NCBI GenBank assembly: GCA_003165095.1
Contig: PLSH01000353.1
Location: 1 to 5,833, forward strand
Origin: Acidobacteriaceae bacterium
GTDB taxonomy: Bacteria > Acidobacteriota > Terriglobia > Terriglobales > Acidobacteriaceae
DNA: 5,833 nucleotides
Direction of reading: 5' to 3'
Shown: positions 4,792 to 5,833 of the stretch, piece by piece
Layout of the letters: every line of letters starts with the position of its first letter
Numbering within the stretch: position 1 is the stretch's first letter
Translations under genes and position numbers: made by a program
The notes under the pieces: model-generated
The model's input: only the letters and a program-made list of their open reading frames with translations
What the model was told of the DNA's origin: nothing
Databases searched by the model: none

Positions 4792-5833
4792 ACTTCACCT
4801 CCACATCAAACGAATCATCCGGAAGCTTGATCTGCAAATTCTCATCGCCGAGATCCCGCACCTTCCCGCCGGGCAGCGGGTGCAGCTTGTAGAGCACCAG
4901 CAAATTCCGTTCCGGATCGTCAAACGCAGGAAACGCGGCCACCTGCTCCAGCGAGTAATACAGGTGCAGATCTTCGAGCTCGTAGGCGTCGAGATGGTTC
5001 CAGTCCGCGTACCAGCCCGGCCGATACACGTCCAGCTTTTCTGACAGATCCATGGTGCCGAAGTCGTCGCACAGCGTCGGCAGTTGCGTCACCAGCGTGA
5101 TCTCGTCTCCGCTGCTTGACACCAGCAGCCGCTTGCCGTTGGGATGCGTATCGATATAGTGCGTCAGTCCGTCCGCCGCGTTCACAAACGTGTACTGCGG
5201 ATGCGCTGCGTAATCCACCGTCTGCGCGCCATTCACGCAGGCCGTCACCACGGCCAGCCCAATCGCAATCCCGCCCCAGCCGCGCAGCCCAAACCCGCTC
5301 CGGGAGCCATCTTCCCTTACCCGGATCGTCAACGCCTCCGCTCCCTGCGCCACAATCATGAAGCAGAACACCGCCGCCACGGCAAAGTACCTCGGCTGCG
5401 GATGGTCCTGGTAGGTCATGAAAAGCACCATTCCGCCAACCGCCAACACCGAGGCCCCAAACACCGGCGCGCCAGACGCTGATTTGCCCAGCAGTCCCCG
5501 TCCCCACGCGCCCCACCCCGCTCGCGACCGCCTGTCCGCCACGCCCCATGTGCGCATCCAGGTTCGCATCCAGGCAATCGCCGCGCCCAGCGCTAGCACC
5601 CCCGCCACCGGAAACAGAATCCGGTCAATCCACAATCCGCCGTGAAACGACCACCAGAAACTCACCACCGGCCAGTAGAATTCGCTCGGCTTGGCGTAGT
5701 GATTGATATCAAAGTAGTATCTGAAGTCGCCGATAAGCCCACGGTCGGCCAGCATCGCCATCCAAAATCCGTATCCCGCAACAAATGTGCCGGCCGCCGC
5801 CGACGCGCACCGCACCGCAAGTTTGCGGCTCTT
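4790..5833 (-). CDS. Multi-pass membrane protein, probable GT-C fold glycosyltransferase (ArnT/PMT-like), 5' end outside the window
   Basis: The C-terminal 347 residues of a larger protein. The frame stays open to the right edge; a GTG at 5815-5813 is only an internal valine as far as can be seen, so no start is assigned. Numbering from the first visible codon, hydrophobic segments lie near 15-29, 72-87, 122-139, 149-166 and 186-202, followed by a soluble tail of about 145 residues. The DHPQPRYF motif (143-150) just before a membrane segment recalls the HxQPRY-type motif in family 39/83 lipid-linked sugar transferases. Such enzymes move a sugar from a polyprenyl-phosphate donor to a lipid, protein or glycan on the outer face of the inner membrane. 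The catalytic N-terminal acidic residues are outside the window, so the activity is unproven. A general polytopic membrane protein of unknown function is the alternative. Confidence 0.7.
   Translation of the reverse strand, partial: KSRKLAVRCASAAAGTFVAGYGFWMAMLADRGLIGDFRYYFDINHYAKPSEFYWPVVSFWWSFHGGLWIDRILFPVAGVLALGAAIAWMRTWMRTWGVADRRSRAGWGAWGRGLLGKSASGAPVFGASVLAVGGMVLFMTYQDHPQPRYFAVAAVFCFMIVAQGAEALTIRVREDGSRSGFGLRGWGGIAIGLAVVTACVNGAQTVDYAAHPQYTFVNAADGLTHYIDTHPNGKRLLVSSSGDEITLVTQLPTLCDDFGTMDLSEKLDVYRPGWYADWNHLDAYELEDLHLYYSLEQVAAFPAFDDPERNLLVLYKLHPLPGGKVRDLGDENLQIKLPDDSFDVEVK
5553..5574 (-). repeat. 12-bp-period in-frame duplication in the membrane-protein gene
   Basis: CGCATCCAGG occurs at 5553-5562 and 5565-5574 and encodes MRTWMRTW at the cytoplasm-facing or periplasm-facing end of a membrane segment. 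It is a small in-frame duplication next to a basic, glycine-rich loop. Confidence 0.6.

Noticed and set aside
5813..5815. GTG as the true start of the membrane-protein gene
   Set aside because: The frame stays open to the window edge, no ribosome binding site can be judged in the 18 visible bases, and the protein would lack the N-terminal membrane and catalytic part expected of the family.

Overview
The window looks like chromosomal DNA of a GC-rich Acidobacteriota bacterium, probably of the Terriglobia/Acidobacteriaceae type. The main reason is a 1236-residue outer-membrane receptor with an N-terminal carboxypeptidase-regulatory-like domain followed by a TonB-receptor plug and barrel, an architecture greatly expanded in that phylum. 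The palindromic intergenic repeats fit the same assignment. This is inferred from protein architecture and repeat style, not from a marker gene.

Layout, left to right: 1-204 is non-coding and holds four short palindromes, the first two inside a likely dispersed repeat. 205-231 is a convincing intrinsic terminator on the minus strand. 232-369 is the presumed 3' untranslated region of the receptor transcript, with two further strong hairpins. 370-4080 (minus) is the receptor gene, started at an ATG with a good Shine-Dalgarno. Codons 21-60 are four tandem 30-bp units that lengthen the n-region of the signal peptide. 4081-4789 is a gene-free spacer of about 709 bp containing a double-hairpin repeat, a second palindromic repeat and a heptanucleotide tandem array. 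4790-5833 (minus) is the C-terminal part of a multi-pass membrane protein, most likely a GT-C fold glycosyltransferase, running off the right edge.

Both genes point left, but the long repeat-filled spacer and the receptor's own ribosome binding site suggest separate transcription. Nothing ties the two into one pathway. No transfer RNA, ribosomal RNA, CRISPR array, insertion sequence or integrase was seen. I found no clear candidate for a new multi-gene system. The two most unusual signals are the tandem repeat inside the receptor's signal peptide and the heptad array with G-quadruplex potential that runs into the stop codon of the membrane-protein gene.
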